Source of the DNA: Cliona cf. orientalis
Taxonomy: Eukaryota; Porifera; Demospongiae; Clionaida; Clionaidae
Reading direction: 5' to 3'
Assembly: GCA_963930775.1 (NCBI GenBank)
Contig: OZ005706.1
Span: 6,254,428 to 6,318,427, forward strand
DNA: 64,000 nt
A program made the position numbers and the translations under genes. Position 1 is the stretch's first letter. Each line of letters starts with the position of its first letter. The notes beneath the pieces were generated by a model. That model did no database searches. It saw only the letters and a list, made by a program, of their open reading frames with translations, and was not told the origin of the DNA. This document shows, piece by piece, positions 53,736-64,000 of this stretch.

Positions 53736-54431
53736 GTAATCCATGCATGCCAATGTTATGATAATGACAACCACAGACACTAATCACATGCATAGAATTG
53801 CCAAGGGTTAATCACATGCATAGCATTATAATTGTATGTGTATTCGCCTGTATGGTGTATCTTGGGTAACAACAATAGTTAGGAAGCCCACCAATTCACA
53901 AGTGAATAGCTCCATTCACACACATAGCTTATTAGACTGGTTCTCACAGCCAGCACTTCAATTCAAGGTACGTACCTTCAAGTCAAAGCTAAAGGATGTA
54001 CATAAAGTTGAGGCAATAGTCCGATCTGGTTATCAGTGAACATGCAGCAAATCCAAGCATATACTGTAGTGTCCCGGGTAAGTGCTCATGGGTGCTTAAA
54101 CATAAATCGCAATTTTGGCTCACATGGGACTTACCCAAGATAAAATATATAAATTCCACATGTTTGTAAAGAAGCTGCTACATCGATTCCTTAGTAATGC
54201 TGTACAGGAGTGGGCGTTTGCCCGGAACTCTACAGTAGTAGTCACCACACTTGTAAGTTACCATTATGCTCAACAACAGCGCACAATTTAGGCATAGAGC
54301 ATGCGCAGTAGCCAGTACATACCGTCTGGACAAGTTCCTTCTACATACATACATTTACACACACATACACCAGCGGCAAAACACAGCTTTACTTTTTAAT
54401 AATATATTATCACAACAAAATAAATCATATA

Positions 54432-54833
54432 CTGTAGAAACTGGTTGTTAAGCGCTGTTCGCTGTTAAGTGCATACTTTTTATTAAGCGCATAGTTTTGT
54501 GCGAGCTTTACCGCTCTTTGTTAGGCGCACATGCCCAGCAAGCCACCTGAACGACGAGCGATCGGTGACACGAGCCCAGAAAGAAGGCTAGAAGTACATG
54601 TAGGCTGGAGAAGAAAACGTCGAGAATTACGCTCTCTGGTCGCTTCTTGGCCATCGCTGTAGGCCTTTCTACCCTCGACACATTCTCTACGCACGCCCCA
54701 CCTACCGTGTTTTAGCACTTTTAATTAAGCGCATGCTTCCTATTAATAAGCGCATACTTTTTATTAAGCGCATATTTTCTTGCTGCCACGTGCACGTGTT
54801 ATAAGCGCATGCGCTTAACAACCAGTTCTACGG
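54432..54833. mobile_element. MITE with CTGTAGAAACTGG ends
   Basis: 402 bp, ends CTGTAGAAACTGGTTGTTAA / TTAACAACCAGTTCTACGG, TA-flanked; internal repeats of TTAAGCGCATA. Only in the intron between the linker and last exon of gene 3. Confidence 0.85.
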
Positions 54834-55245
54834 TAACATAATTAATATCACAGTATAGTGGCTCACATGCGCTATAACATTAATATTATGCCAATAATCT
54901 CAGCCATAGCATACCTTTGTGATGCTTGTCTTTCCCTTTCCTCTTTTCATTGCCATCTTCAACTGCCTCCTCGTCTCACTAGTACCTAGTGATAAAACAA
55001 TAGTTACTGAAAATTATATCAAGCCCAGCTGCTATCTCAGTGTTCTTTAACTGAAGAGTGTAGACTCCAGGTATTGATTATGGTCACAAGATTATTGGGC
55101 TTTACATTATATACTAGAGGAAAGCACCCATAAAGATAATTTTATTTTCTACAAAATGAAACGAAGTATGTGGACACAGATTTGGGCTCCAAGTTAATAT
55201 TGGCATATTATGATAAAATCAATGAAGCCTGACTAAATTATCATG

Positions 55246-55765
55246 CAGGGTTCTATCTAGAAATTTTGGTTTGGGGTGGAAGGAGGCGTGGCACTTTCAC
55301 GCACAGTCCCCTCCTCCAAACCATCAAGTATTAGTAAATTACTGTTAGACACTGTTTAGGAGGTTTCTGTTTGATTTAGAAGACTGAAGGACTCCATAAT
55401 ATAGAATCCCGAGCGAAGCGAGGGTTCTATGAGAGCCCTGAGGTCTTCTAGATCACATAGAAACTGACTAAACAGTGTCTAACAAGTTTAGATCATATAG
55501 ATTTGTATTGCTAGAGCCAGAGCTCAAAACTTGGTAGGTGACTATGAAAATCTTGTAGGTGACTATGAGATATAGATACCTGTCAGTAGCCAATCAAATT
55601 GCAGCATTTGTACATGTTGCAGCTATGATCTAGTGCGTTTTAGGTATAATATGTATACTCCTTGACATAATTCAGAAGAATGTTATTGCTACTCTTTGGG
55701 GGAGAAGCTGGGTGCTTTGGGGGGGAAGCTTCCCCCCTGCCCCCCCCCCTATGGATAGAATCCTG
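55246..55765. mobile_element. CAGGG-TIR nonautonomous DNA element
   Basis: 520 bp with ends CAGGGTTCTATCTAGAAATT / TATGGATAGAATCCTG and a 5-bp target duplication tcatg (55241-55245 and 55766-55770). Present only in U4, between genes' exon 5 and linker exon (intron of gene 3). Confidence 0.8.
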
Positions 55766-55933
55766 TCATGCAAAGGGTTATCATAGTTATATACAAAAAT
55801 ATTAGCAGCTCATTTCAATGCATACATTTATTATAATAGTGTAAATATTTTCAAGCATTTTGTGCCCACTTGTGACTTTTTAAATTGAATTGATAATCTT
55901 ACAATACTGAACCTCATTATGTATACACAGTAC

Positions 55934-56203
55934 CTTTAAAGTATTTGTTTTGTACATTCTCGAGCACTTCATACTCCCCTATCCAGTACAGGGCATAGCA
56001 CACCAGCTCCCATGAGGGAGCTGGATGCTCATCGAGAAAATACTGGATAAGTGCTGGCTGGCGTTGGGAGAGGTCAGGGTACAACGGCTCCATCTTCTTC
56101 GCCTTTGAGTCTGGGATTCGAAGATACTGTGGCAGCCCCCAAGTGCCCCAGTCCTTCACATCAGCTAGTAGACTGCATAGGTTGGTTGCAGTTAGGGAGG
56201 GCT
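55934..56203 (-). CDS. Gene 3 exon 5: death-fold domain C
   Basis: 270 nt, open, phase 1 at both ends. Loop form DWGTWGLPQYLRIP, with several other replacements (KAKKMEPLYPDLSQRQPAL). Confidence 0.6.
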
Positions 56204-57105
56204 CTAATGGAAGGGAGAGAGACATACAACAGAAACACAGAAATAGAGTGATGTCATACTACTTTTGATACATGACTGTACTGCCATAGGCCTATCAAAC
56301 AGTACAAGTACAAGCACAGATTGGTTAGCATCTTGACATGCTAGTTGATAAATATCACAAACTTATCAAAAGCAGCCTCAACTAGTTGTATGGTGTACAT
56401 GTGCTGGTTTCTTTGGTAGCCATGGGTGGAATAGTATAGTTACTGGAAAAATAAGCTGAATTCTTACGTGTCATTGTGCTATACAGAGTAAGCATGTGGC
56501 TAAATTTACAACCTTGTTGCATTGGAGATGATGCACCAGACGAGTGTACATACATGCACATGAAGAATACATGGACAACATATTGCTTCATACAAACACA
56601 CATAGGTAGAGTGGTTTTCTCATTATTATCTCATTACTGTGGTGGTTAGTGTGGGGGCCCACTTCAGCTAACCCCAATCTCTAAGGAACAGTCATCATGC
56701 AAATACCACCCCCGGCCCTCTCCATCTCCATGAGGTCAAGTTGTTTGAGTACCAAGTGTTGACTTCACCATAACTACATTAGCCATGTGCATAAAGTAGT
56801 TAGCTAGACATGTAGAAGTCATGTACAGAATTCATTTCAGTAGCACTTCATTATTCATTAATCATTTCACACACTTAATAGCTGTTGGTCAGACTTTGTC
56901 TACAGTCTACACATGATACTATCAATTTTATTATTGATCACTACATTCAGCTGTGCCATGCATGGGATATGTACTGCATGGACAAACAATGTGTTTACTG
57001 GCTAAATTTTAAAATTAACTTCATCAGTGTTTACCTAAGCACAAAATTAACACTAAATGAGTGAGCATGGAAATTCATGAGCTCTGTGTATTATCAACAA
57101 CATAC

Positions 57106-57327
57106 CTAATTTTCTCTTCAAATATTTCTTCACTTCCTCAAGAGCCTTCCCTTTCTCACGGTAGAAACACCGTCCAGCAACCCACTCCCAGGTCGGAGAA
57201 TAATGTTCCATCATAAAGTCAGTGATCCTCTGCTCCCTCGAGCCAGATCCTCCAAGAACCCAGCCCAGCTCGTCATCACTCAGTGATGCCAGTGCAGAGT
57301 GTAGGTTAGCACTGGTCAGGGTGGCAT
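57106..57327 (-). CDS. Gene 3 exon 4: death-fold domain B
   Basis: 222 nt, the shortest of the four copies. Loop form LGWVLGGSGSREQRI. Open, phase 1 at both ends. Confidence 0.6.
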
Positions 57328-57641
57328 CTGTGGATATGTAGTACATCACATTCCACTATTCAAAACAACATGTACAGTATATTCCCCTTCATGTAAAGCC
57401 ATTAAGAGTACACTAAAGGTCATTCCAGTAGCCATAGTTATTAGTGTACACTACACAGGCTATTGAAAGTCACAGCTACTATACAAGGAGTACATAATGA
57501 ATGGTGAACCTCAAATTATTATACAACAGGTCAAAAATAGACTAATGTCTACAACAAGTCATCGCTAGCAGTGCCAAAGTACATTGATATCAGATAATAT
57601 TCAAACTAATGCACTTTAAAGGGAAAAAAACATATCCCTGT

Positions 57642-57838
57642 CAGGGTTACATACAGGATTTTTTTTCTGGGGGGAGGGGGGGGGGAACAAACGGTATCTT
57701 CTTGCTTGTGTATGTAATATTATTTGTGCTGTATACATGTATTACATTGTTATGGAATTCTGGGGGGGGGGGGGGGGGGGGAACTCAAGCTGGGAAGGGG
57801 AAATCCCAGTGCACCCCCCCCCCCTGTATGCAACCCTG
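57642..57838. mobile_element. CAGGGTTAC element shared by the units (U4)
   Basis: Same element as at 33542-33810, 197 bp, in the intron between death domains A and B of gene 3. Confidence 0.6.
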
Positions 57839-58061
57839 CCGATGCAAACGTCTTATTAAGAGTATAGAGATCAACTGCAATTCAAGGACCATAGATCAGC
57901 AGGCCACAAAATGGGGTGGCCTCTAATACTACGTACGCAAATTAAAAAATTCAACTCTACCCTTATGTTAGATTTGATTCATTAAAGTTCCAGGAATCAA
58001 ATATCTTACGTTGATAAGATCATATATTATAACAGATACATTTCCAAGAAAAGTGCACTAC

Positions 58062-58190
58062 CTCCGAGTGGCCTTGTCTTCTTGTAGCTGATAATGTAAA
58101 GATTGTTTAAAGAGTGCCACTTTAATTTAGCACCTTCGAATTTGTATTTGTTGTGATAAGAACGCTTCTAGGTAAGGCCACTAGCACACA
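58062..58190 (-). pseudogene. Candidate cassette exon with stop (U4, gene 3)
   Basis: 129 nt, with a 6-nt insertion and a TAG where the other units have the Trp codon of LTWKR. It is noncoding if the exon is real. Confidence 0.3.
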
Positions 58191-59756
58191 CTAGGACAAA
58201 AATGCCTCTGTATACACATGTAGCTACCTGTACAACACTCTTACATTGGATTGGATTTGCTGAAAATATTATTAAAATTATTTTCACTATGTTACGTTAG
58301 ATAGATTCATAAAAGTACCAGAAATCACATTAAATTGCATATTATAATATTGTTAACTACGGTAATATTCTTAGCAAGAGATAGAAAGTCATTGATGTTG
58401 CTATATTATAGTGCAATAGAGCAGCTCTGTGCTGCGCTATCCTGCTGAGAAATGGGCGGAGCCATGTGTCTTATAAGACGGCCATGCCATAATGTGTACT
58501 ACCAACATCACAAGTATATACCACAAGGATGTTAGCAGCCCTCAGTGTTAACTATGGTTTATGGTACCAAAATACATGTTATTATGAACTTAATGTTGCT
58601 GCCACACTTCCACCACTCTTTCAAAAATTTCTAGCTACATCCCCGTAAGCATCAACACAAAGAAAGATACCAGAATGTTATTTTTAATACTTTGCAAAAT
58701 GACGGGGCTCAGGCTTCAACAAGGGTTAATATTATACTATAGCCAATTAGGGAAGTCTGGAGGCATGCTCCTCTAGGAAAATTTCAATTCTTAGAGAGTG
58801 TGTCTGGGGCCTTCTGATAGTGGTCAATATAATGTCGTTTAGGGTATATAGAAGTGGCCTTGGAAATGAGTATGTATATGAGGGGGGCAAGGCCATTTGT
58901 CCATGTCAGGGGTTCCCAAAGCTATGAAAATATCTAGCCCAAATTGGCTACTGGATCATTTCTTTTACAGCCAAATTTCATACTCTATATAGCCACAGTA
59001 TATACATGTTATGTTGCACTAATGAGTGAGAGACACACACACACACTAGCTGCATAATAGAGTTCAATCAGTGTCTGCAGTTCAGCAAGCAGCATTCCTT
59101 TCACCAAGTGACCAGTACCTACTAGCTACACTCCTCCCACTTTCACCAATTTGGCGATCAATGTGACTAGACAATCGCCAGAAGTCATTGCATAATCATA
59201 AATGGCTATTAATTTTTGGCAACCGTCTGGGGAACCACTATATGTGGCCGGGTTAGCACACAACCTCTATGGGTATGGGGACATGCTGTCCCAGATGCTC
59301 TGAGATTCTGGTGCATTCTCTGGCACTAATCTGACCTTGTTACAATAGTGTAGTATTGTTATTACTACTATGTAATAATTACGATAATCTATTTTGTATA
59401 ATTACTTCCATAGTTAAAAAATCTCACATCAAAGACAACTAGGCTATCTATAAGGCCGTAAGTATTGCATTATTTTTGATTGAATAAGCCTATCAATCAC
59501 ACCTAGTAATGCCACGAATTGTTCAAGCTCAGTTTCTGTCAAATCATAAACTGACACGTGGGGTTATGCTCTGGAGGGACCTTGTCGTAAAATTGACCTT
59601 CTCATTCACACAATATTTATTGTTCTTGTATGCATAATGATTCTCTATTACTGCTTTGATTTACACTTGCAGCATGGATGAAACAGAAGCTTATAGCTAA
59701 CAGTGACTGCTGAATGTTACCAAAGTTGAATGGTAGCTACCGCCCACTCATTTTAC

Positions 59757-60041
59757 CTTGTATTGGCTCCAACAAGTGATGCATCTCTTGGGAAATGGAT
59801 CCAAATTTCTCATAAATATTATTATTAAGCCGGTATGCAATCCATCGGTAGGAAGCGAAGGGAAATCTCTTCATCCAAAAACGTATTGCCTCCATCAAAC
59901 AATCGTCTTCATTACTGCAACGTTGATGTATCTCCGCACGTTTAGAGGGTGAGATCACCAGTATCTCCCGAGCCAGCCAGTCCCATTCTTTGTTGGTCTT
60001 CTTTAGTAGTTTGAAGACAGTGTCAACAGTTAGTCGGACAC
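59757..60041 (-). CDS. Gene 3 exon 3: death-fold domain A
   Basis: 285 nt, phase 1 at both ends, open. Long loop form RLNNNIYEKFGSI. Acceptor CCAGCAG|GT. Confidence 0.6.
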
Positions 60042-60856
60042 CTGCTGGGGAGAGGGGATAAAACAAAATAATTCAGTTAATAATATCCTTATAGATACAA
60101 AAGTTATAAATAACATACGATAAAATAATTTCAATTTTGAAAAGCACATAATATTATTTTTCTGGTAAAGGTCGTGAATTGCTCCATCCATAAACATTAT
60201 GTAAATTTGTAAAATGCTGATTTCTTGCGTTAAATTGGATCATGCATTATATTCAATTAACTACAGCATTTTTCTGTATGCATATTAATTAATATGTACT
60301 GGGCACTCATTAATTTTTTTTGTGTGCAATATTACAACAACAGCAATAAGAGGCTGGAGAATAAGACTACACTAAACCAGATACACATACTAGAGTCAGC
60401 AGCACATGCACTCATCTATTCCAGTATGCATAGCATCATGCAGGTGAGGGGAGATGGCTACTCCTGTCAAGATAATGACTTTCATTCCTAGTCTACCTAA
60501 TTGACAATGATGATTTCCTTATTAGGGCATCAATGATTAGCCTAGTGGATTCATTATGCATACACAGAATAGCTCAGTGCAGTTGAACATGTGTATAGTG
60601 GTCACTGTGTAAGGCAGCCACTTCCTTATTACAGCCACCTGGATCAGTAACCCAAATTAGGGATTTGTACTACTTTCACTAACCCAATAATATTAGAATC
60701 CTAGTTTAAAAAATTGCTAAAATTAGTATATACTTGCTAAATGCAATATTTCCTAAATCACCTAAAATTTTGTAACTGCCAAGTAGCTACATTTGTACAT
60801 GTATTAAATTTGTAGCCCCAAGGAGGGGTCACTAAAATGGCCTTGACCGCTCTGAC

Positions 60857-61061
60857 CATGCACGCCTAAACCTTCATTTTGATCAGCCTTCTCCACTGAA
60901 ATATTGATGAAGCTGCCAACAAACCATGCATGCACAAAGGCTCAGCCACGCCCCCTGGTCTGTCCCACTGCTGAACCCCCCAAACAGTTCCTTGACTATC
61001 TGATGCACCAACACATCTCTGAATACATTGCCTATTGCTGCTTGCATCAGTGCAACATACA
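60857..61061 (-). pseudogene. Gene 3 exon 2 with 8-nt deletion
   Basis: 205 nt against 213 in the other three genes. The missing bases follow the QLHQYF codons and correspond to TTACAAAC. The frame then reads to a TGA within five codons. Confidence 0.75.
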
Positions 61062-61297
61062 CTGTGACATGATATTATACATTTGTAGCTAGATAGAGAC
61101 ATCCACGCCAACGCCCCCATTCCCCCCCCCCCCCCCCCCCCCCCGGCCGGGCCAACAGTTTTTAGTAGTAGCAACCAGAAATCTGTAAGACCCTGAGTCT
61201 TTATACTAGTTAAGAATACACAGTGCAGTCGAGCTACAGCCTTTCATAACTTATAAATAGTCTGGTAGCCACATACATGCCAGGTGGGCCGCTCTAC

Positions 61298-61349
61298 CTT
61301 TTCGATGAGTGCCTTGGCTTTTCTCGGGGCTAGCCGATGGAAGAGGACT
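61298..61349 (-). pseudogene. Gene 3 exon 1 remnant, split by a transposon
   Basis: The donor side of exon 1 (SPLPSASPEKSQG) is kept, but the first four codons and the ATG (62289-62291) lie beyond a 922-bp inverted-repeat element. An ORF from an ATG at 61511 inside the element reads in the exon frame into this remnant. Confidence 0.7.
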
Positions 61350-62271
61350 ATGGAGTGGTATTAGTGTCAAAAATAAAATTTGATATGCATAGTAACATGC
61401 TCTGCAAAGCGATTGGCAAAATGTGGAATCGTTCTGCAAGTTGCGCTGACTCAGCAAATCGATCTGCATTTTGATCTGCAAGTTATGCTGACTCAGCAAA
61501 TTGATCTGCACTTTTGATTTGCATTTTGATCTGCAGGTTGGTTCTGTAAATTGATCTGCAGGTTGATTTTAATTACAACAATTATCTGCCCATAGTATGG
61601 CAGCTATCAGGTTGACAAATTCAATATCAGGTCATGGTGACAATATACCAATACTGTAACACCGTAACTGTGTAGTGTGTAGTATACACATAATATGCAA
61701 TTAAGAGCAAGTCCTAGATGATTGAATACTCAACCGAAAGTAGCTATTATATATAGCTATTATACCATAATAATTATATGGAGTGCTAATGGCATTTAGC
61801 TGTACTTTCTTCACTTACTAGTTGGACAATGTCATGTCCAACCAATGTCAGTGTGGGCTAAATTAGAGTATGCATGTCTAGTTAAAAATACTAGACTAAG
61901 TCTTAATTATACTGGGACTGCATTCACTGCATAATTATCTGCTAATAATAATGACTGTATGAACAGCTTAACCCTCAGAGCGAATTGACTTGCAAATTGA
62001 AACGCAGAACAAGCACATACGTTTTGAGCAAGAATAGGAGCCTGGGCATGCACTCATGTCAGACTAGAATAAATTGCAGATCGAAATGCAAATCAAAGTG
62101 CAGATCGATTTGCTGAGTCAGCGCAACTTGCAGATCAAAATGCAGATCGATTTGCTGAGTCAGCACAACTTGCAGATCGAATTGCAGAACGATTCCACAT
62201 TTTGCCAATCGCTTTGCAGAGCGTGTTACAATGCATATCAAATTTTATTTTTGACACTAATACCACTCCAT
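61350..62271. mobile_element. 922-bp long-TIR element inserted in gene 3 exon 1
   Basis: Bounded by the 8-bp direct repeat agaggact (61342-61349 and 62272-62279); the empty site is present once in U1 at 6842-6849. The ends are inverted repeats of about 200 bp starting ATGGAGTGGTATTAGTGTC. They contain repeated motifs of the type GATCTGCA and CTGACTCAGCAAAT. The middle is AT-rich and has no transposase ORF. An 8-bp target duplication fits the hAT group; the family itself is not recognised. Confidence 0.85.
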
Positions 62272-62717
62272 AGAGGACTTCTCGCTGCCATTAGTCTGGG
62301 CCGATCGAGCCTGGAGAAAAGTTGGTTCGAATTCAGCTTTCGGCGTTCTCAAGACGATGTTGTAGACAGGCTGAGTCTGCATGTGGGGCCGAATCTGTCG
62401 TCGTGGGTAGGATTTGGTCCACACCCACGTATACGCAGGCCCATTCCCTAGCCTTGTACCCCATACCCGGCTGAGGCCCATTCCTATGACGGAAATTAGT
62501 CGCCCCCCCCCCCCCCCGAGACTTTTGATGGAAATCATACAGATTACAGATGCTTTCTAGCTACTCCAGCATCTCAATATTATTTCACTTTGAGCTGGGG
62601 CCTGAGAAAGAGGCAGAAAATTATGCACACACAATGTCATACTGATGATAGTACCATAAATTATAAATCTTATATTTAATACACTCAATAGTAATAATAA
62701 GAAGCTAGCTATAGCTA

Positions 62718-64000
62718 CTATAGGTCTTGTTTGGGTGGTGGTTGGCTAGTGAGAGGCAGTCCCTTATCTTCACTTACACCAACCATAGCAGGGTCAGCAT
62801 CACTGCCACTTCGCTGATGGCTAGATGATTTCTTATCTTGAGTTTGTGAAGATGAGCTTCTTTTTCTCTCCTGGTCTTGATAGATTTCAATCTGTGACAG
62901 CAGCTTCTCCTTGGCTACTTTCACTGTCGCTTCAATCTGCAATGGTAGAATAAAAGCCATGGAATCACTTAAAATTAATACTGGCACCAAGCACTATGCA
63001 TTGCACTGACAGGGACTGATCCAGAGGGAATAAATAGGGTTGCTATAGCTCCCCCCCCCCCCCCCCCCAACAATGCTCAAGCAAGCTACCAACTAATTTA
63101 CATGTACTTTACATGTAAATCTTAGGCCCCATCAACAGGGAATAAATCGTACAACAATGCTAACTTGATAGTTCTTTAATATCGTATGCATGGAGAGAAG
63201 AGGGAGCCAGGTTAAGAGCCTAGGGGGGCTAACCTGATCTAGTGCTTGAATAAAGCTGTAGAGCGTGTCTTGCCAGTGGTGCAGCTCTTGGTCTCGACTC
63301 TTCAACTGTTCTTGGACTAAACTAATCCACTCGTCGTGTGAAGATGGAGGGGAGGACTTGTCAACAACTCTAAAGGCAGGAGGACAGAGAGAGGAAATAA
63401 GATACCGAAGAAATTAAATATATAGTACTGAGCGTTTAATTGCAATTGAGTCCAGTACATACATGTACGTGTATAATATTATATACCTGTACTGTTGTTG
63501 ACTGTTGTCTGTGTGAGTTGGAATTGGTGATCTGTAACTCATAAGGTGATGGTAGAGAACCATGTTGGATAGAATCAGAATACCAAGTCTGGGTGAAAAA
63601 ACAATAGCATAATACGTTATACATGAAGTGCTTTATTATTATAGAGAATAATTATAAAAATGAGAGTACACATTGAATGCAAGGGTCTCCCCTTTAGTAG
63701 AACTCACAGTAATGTCAATGCCAGGTTAACTCGGGGAAAAGAAGCACCTTTGCCTTTCCTCTCACCATTTTCAAACACTGCAGCATCACAAGATAAAATT
63801 AATAATGTACATGATTGTACATCAAATGACCACCTACCACTGTCTTCAGTTGAGTTCATGTCGAATGACCTGAGAGACCTGGTGGAGGAGATGCTTGTTC
63901 TGGAGAGGCCAGCTGCAGCTGGTGCTGGTCCAGTCATGGCCACTGCAGCTGCTCCTGTGCTCCCATCTTCCCCAACACCCTGACCAGCTGCTGCCTGGAT
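62718..64000 (-). CDS. GRAMD1-like gene, 3' exons (U4, partial)
   Basis: Exons 62718-62936, 63234-63369, 63487-63588 and 63834 to the window edge, in phase and nearly identical to U1 and U3. They encode the Ala/Gly-rich and basic region, the short hydrophobic segment and the helical tail ending PPPKQDL. The GRAM and VASt exons, if present, lie to the right, so whether this copy works cannot be judged. Confidence 0.6.

Larger units (their letters stand above)
31690..55840. repeat. Segmental duplication unit U3
   Basis: Third and longest copy, about 24.1 kb. It carries the 5' exons of gene 2, the only GRAMD1-like gene open from the GRAM to the C-terminal exons, an orphan RING exon, a minisatellite, and the body of gene 3. 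Extra length comes from the insertions at 34307-34861, 37973-39177, 45795-48218 and 54432-54833, and from a GRAMD1-like region that is not deleted. Confidence 0.9.
49710..62291 (-). pseudogene. Gene 3: damaged death-domain GTPase
   Basis: Same exon plan as genes 1 and 2: exon 1 remnant 61298-61349 plus its start at 62280-62291, then 60857-61061, 59757-60041, 57106-57327, 55934-56203, 54915-54985 and the last exon 49710-52673. Three lesions are visible. A 922-bp transposon splits exon 1. Exon 2 has lost 8 nt (205 instead of 213), which shifts the frame and gives a stop five codons on. An in-frame TAG at 50379-50381 cuts the last exon before the C-terminal death domain. Exons 3-6 keep lengths divisible as in the intact genes, and the GTPase part is undamaged. 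The gene is therefore either a recent pseudogene or is expressed from another start as a GTPase without its last death domain. Expression data would decide. Confidence 0.75.
55840..64000. repeat. Segmental duplication unit U4 (partial)
   Basis: Fourth copy, cut by the right edge. It carries the 5' exons of gene 3 and the last exons of a GRAMD1-like gene. It has a 922-bp transposon inside exon 1 of gene 3. It also has a 182-bp deletion in a GRAMD1-like intron (the equivalent of U1 7985-8166, joined near 63431). Otherwise it is almost identical to U1 between 62280 and 63983. Confidence 0.9.

Noticed and set aside
62059-62451. ORFs of repeated QIDLLSQ-type residues
   Set aside because: They are translations of the inverted-repeat motifs of the 922-bp element; only the in-frame join to exon 1 is noted as a possible start.

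Overview
The window is from an animal genome: genes are cut by GT–AG introns, exons are small, and intergenic DNA is AT-rich and full of short inverted-repeat transposons. The gene families (death-domain GTPases, a GRAMD1/Aster-like sterol transporter, a BRE1/RNF20-type RING exon) and the style of the repeats suggest a sponge, most likely a demosponge such as Amphimedon. That assignment is inference from gene content, not a search result.

The window is one tandem segmental duplication. Four homologous units lie head to tail at about 1-17300 (U1), 17300-31690 (U2), 31690-55840 (U3) and 55840-64000 (U4, cut by the window end). They differ mainly by inserted transposons and by deletions. Each unit carries on the minus strand the 3' part of a GRAMD1-like gene (lost from U2 except for a relic), then the 5' exons of a death-domain GTPase; the GTPase body lies in the next unit to the left. 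This gives four GTPase genes: gene 0 (5' exons only, 124-6857, running off the left edge), gene 1 (12660-23577, intact, 1289 aa), gene 2 (27110-37888, intact, 1271 aa) and gene 3 (49710-62291, damaged).

I derived the exon structure by hand from splice sites, and the phases agree throughout. Exon 1 gives a short basic N-terminus. Exon 2 gives a helical segment I do not recognise. Three phase-1/phase-1 exons each encode one death-fold domain. A 71-nt linker exon follows, then one huge last exon with a P-loop GTPase, a COR-like region, a Cys/His cluster, a Ser/Thr-rich linker and a C-terminal death domain. The death-domain exons differ between copies by whole-codon indels in loops, and gene 2 has a strongly diverged central block between near-identical ends. 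This resembles a diversifying family of intracellular signalling or immune-type receptors; function is inferred.

The GRAMD1-like gene in U3 (39527-44780) keeps an open frame through all twelve exons from the second half of the GRAM domain to the stop. The U1 and U2 copies share an 83-nt deletion in a VASt-domain exon and are pseudogenes. U4 shows only the 3' exons. U3 also holds an orphan terminal RING exon of BRE1/RNF20 on the plus strand, followed by a minisatellite. Behind each GTPase gene lies a decayed relic of another COR/death-domain exon. No tRNA, rRNA or CRISPR array was seen.
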